Of a stretch of DNA of 7,208 nucleotides, positions 5,307 through 7,208 are shown piece after piece (positions within the stretch are counted from its first letter, which is position 1; each line of letters begins with the position of its first letter). The position numbers were made by a program, and so were the translations under genes. The notes below the pieces were generated by a model. It was given only the letters and a program-made list of their open reading frames with translations, was not told the DNA's origin and ran no database searches. The stretch comes from an uncultured Rhodocyclaceae bacterium (lineage in GTDB: Bacteria; Pseudomonadota; Gammaproteobacteria; Burkholderiales; Rhodocyclaceae): NCBI GenBank assembly GCA_900549295.1, contig URNG01000133.1, positions 1 to 7,208 of the forward strand. The letters run 5' to 3'.

Positions 5307-6065
5307 ATGCCCCAGCCGCGCCTGCACATCGCCACCTACAACATCCACAAGGGGTTTTCGCAGTTCAACCGCCGGGTGATGGTGCATGAACTGCGCGAGC
5401 GTCTGCGCCATCTGAACCCGGACATCGTGTTCCTCCAGGAAGTACAGGGACAGCACCTGAAACATGCGGCGCGCCGGATCGACTGGCCACCGGAACCGCA
5501 GCACGAGTTTCTCGCCGACCGCTTTTGGCAGGCGGCCTACGGCAGCAACATGATTTACGATCACGGTCACCACGGCAACGCGATCCTGTCGCGTTTTCCC
5601 ATTCTGACCAGCCACAATCAGGACGTGACGCATCTCAAATTCGAGAAACGCGGCATCCTGCACTGCCGCATCCAGTTGCCCAGCGGTGTCGCCGTGCATT
5701 GCGTGTGCGTGCACCTGTCGCTGTTCGGCGAGTCGCGCCGCCACCAGATGGGGGCGCTGGCCGATTATCTCGATCAACTGGACGCGCCGGATGCGCCGCT
5801 CATCATTGCCGGCGATTTCAACGACTGGCGCAACCATGCCAGCAAATACTTGGCGCGCCGCCTGGGGCTGCGCGAGGTGTTTTCCGCTGCCCCGAGCGTG
5901 CGTCCGGTGCGCAGTTTTCCCGTCGCGCTGCCCATGCTGCGCCTGGATCGCATCTACGTGCGCGGTTTCAGTATCGAGGAAGTGACCGCGCACCACGGCG
6001 CGCCGTGGTCGAAAATTTCCGATCATGCACCGCTTTCCGCCGTCCTGACGCGGCATGCAGCCTGA
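5307..6065 (+). CDS. ybhP: Endonuclease/exonuclease/phosphatase (EEP) family protein, YbhP-like
   Basis: The 252-residue protein has the full EEP metallo-hydrolase motif set: TYNIHKGF with N12, LQEV with E45, the HHGNAILSR segment (88-96, N91), CVHL with H136, GDFND with D170 and N172, LDRIYV with D214, and SDHAPL with D239 and H240. The NIHKGF start, FLAD segment, HHGNA and GDFNDWR closely match what I recall of E. coli YbhP, whose gene also precedes clsB. No signal peptide or membrane helix is seen. The family cleaves phosphodiester or phosphomonoester bonds; the substrate of YbhP is not firmly known, and with ClsB next to it a phospholipid or head-group substrate is a reasonable inference. 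The ATG at 5307 is chosen over GTG 5298 because GGGAG at 5292-5296 fits it. The 3' end overlaps clsB by 11 bases. Confidence 0.93.
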   Translation: MPQPRLHIATYNIHKGFSQFNRRVMVHELRERLRHLNPDIVFLQEVQGQHLKHAARRIDWPPEPQHEFLADRFWQAAYGSNMIYDHGHHGNAILSRFPILTSHNQDVTHLKFEKRGILHCRIQLPSGVAVHCVCVHLSLFGESRRHQMGALADYLDQLDAPDAPLIIAGDFNDWRNHASKYLARRLGLREVFSAAPSVRPVRSFPVALPMLRLDRIYVRGFSIEEVTAHHGAPWSKISDHAPLSAVLTRHAA

Positions 6066-7208
6066 ATTTCACAGCGGCAACCGCCTGACCCTGCTCGATT
6101 CCGGGCGCGAGTATTTCCCGGCCCTGCTCGCTGCCATCGCCGCCGCCGAGCATGAAATCTATCTCGAAAGCTACATCTTCGCCGCCGATCCGGTAGGCGA
6201 AGCGGTGTGCGCCGCCCTGTGCGCCGCCGCCCGGCGCGGTGTGGTGGTGAATCTCACGGTCGATGGCTTCGGCGCGCGCAATTTCACCGCTGATTTCCAT
6301 CCCCGTCTGGCCGCAGCGGGGGTGCGCGCCCTGGTGTATCGGCCAGAGCTTGGGCGCTTTCGCCTGAAACGCCACCGCCTGCGCCGCCTGCACCGCAAGC
6401 TGGCGGTGATCGACGGGCGCACGGCCTTCGTCGGCGGCATCAACATCGTCGACGACGACAACGCACCGCCCGAGATGCGCCCGCGCTACGACTATGCAGT
6501 TCGGATCGAGGGGCCGCTGCTGGTGGACATTCATCGCGCCGCGCGGCATTTGTGGGAAATCGTCACCTGGGTGAACTTCCGCCGCCGCTTCCGCTTCACC
6601 CCTCTGCGCTTTCCCTGCTGCGACGTGGCTGGGACGCAGGCCGCCGCCTTCCTGGTGCGCGACAACCTGCGCCACCGCAACACCATCCTCAACGCCTACG
6701 TTGAGGCGATACACGCCGCCCGGCATGAAATCCTCATCGCCAACGCCTATTTCCTGCCCGGCCTGCGCTTCGGTCGCGCCCTCCATGCCGCCGCCCAGCG
6801 CGGCGTCAAGGTCACGGTGCTGTTGCAGGGCAAGACCGATCACCCCCTGCTGCGCTACGCCACCCAGGCTTTCTACGGCGCGGCCATGAACGCCGGCATC
6901 CGCATCTTCGAATACGAAAAAAGCTTCATGCACGCCAAGGTGGCGGTCATCGACGGCGACTGGGCCACGGTCGGTTCTTCCAACATCGACCCGTTCAGCC
7001 TGCTGCTCGCCCGGGAAGCCAACATCGTGGTGCGCGACGCCAAATTCGCCGGCGAACTGCGCGCCCATCTCGATGCCGCCATCGCCGCTGGCGCGCGCGC
7101 CATGAACCCGGCGGAAATCCAGCGCCAGGCCTGGCCCAAACGCCTGCTGCGCTGGGCGAGTTACGGCCTGGTCCGCCTGCTGGTCGGCATCGCCGGCTAC
7201 GGCGGCCG
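6055..7208 (+). CDS. clsB: Cardiolipin synthase B (phospholipase D family), 3' end outside window
   Basis: The first 384 residues are visible and the frame is still open at the window edge; E. coli ClsB has 413, so little is missing. Two HKD motifs define a phospholipase D-type transferase: H113-K115-D120 followed by GGIN (127-130), and H293-K295-D300 followed by GSSN (307-310). The start (GNRLTLLDSG, 8-17), YDYAVRIEGP (145-154), IANAYFLPG (228-236) and TVGSSNIDPFS (305-315) align by eye with ClsB. The enzyme works at the inner membrane, joining phosphatidylglycerol to make cardiolipin; a hydrophobic stretch begins near residue 370. The ATG at 6055 lies inside the ybhP-like gene, 11 bases before its end, with no clear Shine-Dalgarno, so translation is probably coupled by termination-reinitiation. 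In E. coli ybhN follows; here the next gene is not visible. Confidence 0.95.
   Translation, partial: MQPEFHSGNRLTLLDSGREYFPALLAAIAAAEHEIYLESYIFAADPVGEAVCAALCAAARRGVVVNLTVDGFGARNFTADFHPRLAAAGVRALVYRPELGRFRLKRHRLRRLHRKLAVIDGRTAFVGGINIVDDDNAPPEMRPRYDYAVRIEGPLLVDIHRAARHLWEIVTWVNFRRRFRFTPLRFPCCDVAGTQAAAFLVRDNLRHRNTILNAYVEAIHAARHEILIANAYFLPGLRFGRALHAAAQRGVKVTVLLQGKTDHPLLRYATQAFYGAAMNAGIRIFEYEKSFMHAKVAVIDGDWATVGSSNIDPFSLLLAREANIVVRDAKFAGELRAHLDAAIAAGARAMNPAEIQRQAWPKRLLRWASYGLVRLLVGIAGYGG

Noticed and set aside
4158..6056. Very long open frame on the - strand (632 codons) opposite nadA and the ybhP-like gene
   Set aside because: It is antisense to two confidently identified genes, its product is rich in His, Gln and Arg with no recognisable domain, and GC-rich third positions routinely keep such antisense frames open.
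1..7208. tRNA, rRNA, CRISPR array, insertion sequence, phage or toxin-antitoxin content
   Set aside because: No matching repeats, RNA folds or protein families were seen; the window is filled by ordinary chromosomal genes.

Overview
The window is GC-rich (strong G/C preference at third codon positions) and densely coded: no gene-less stretch exceeds about 120 bases. The gene set and protein style suggest a Gram-negative proteobacterium, most likely a betaproteobacterium. That rests on an outer-membrane receptor tail, a PepSY membrane protein with two small membrane partners, a quinolinate synthase, and the ybhP-clsB pair. The genus cannot be named from the sequence alone.

Region 1 (1-2389, + strand) is an iron-siderophore uptake accessory locus. 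It begins with what looks like the last 19 residues of a TonB-dependent receptor, followed by a good intrinsic terminator with a GCGA tetraloop. Three tightly overlapping membrane-protein genes follow: a 90-aa DUF3325-like protein, a 109-aa DUF3649-like protein and a 543-aa PepSY-domain membrane protein of the FoxB/FpvG type. Overlaps of 20 and 4 bases imply translational coupling. The inferred role is inner-membrane handling, probably reductive release, of iron brought in by the receptor.

Region 2 (2390-3669) holds a convergent gene on the - strand for a FieF-like cation diffusion facilitator (CDF). It carries an unusual C-terminal extension of about 95 residues that looks like a second copy of the cytoplasmic CDF domain. 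The convergent junction holds two GC-rich inverted repeats that share three bases and so cannot both form fully.

Region 3 (3670-7208) starts with a 45-base divergent intergenic region with candidate -10 elements on both strands. A + strand run follows: a single-domain rhodanese, nadA (quinolinate synthase, NAD biosynthesis), a YbhP-like endonuclease/exonuclease/phosphatase protein, and clsB (cardiolipin synthase B, cut by the window end). Gaps of 23 and 18 bases and an 11-base overlap suggest one operon. The ybhP-clsB order matches E. coli; the linkage to rhodanese-nadA is the less expected part.

I do not see a clearly unprecedented system. The points most worth a second look are the tandem C-terminal domain of the CDF transporter, the rhodanese-nadA pairing, the receptor/terminator/PepSY arrangement, and a hairpin inside nadA built from codons that look atypical for this sequence.
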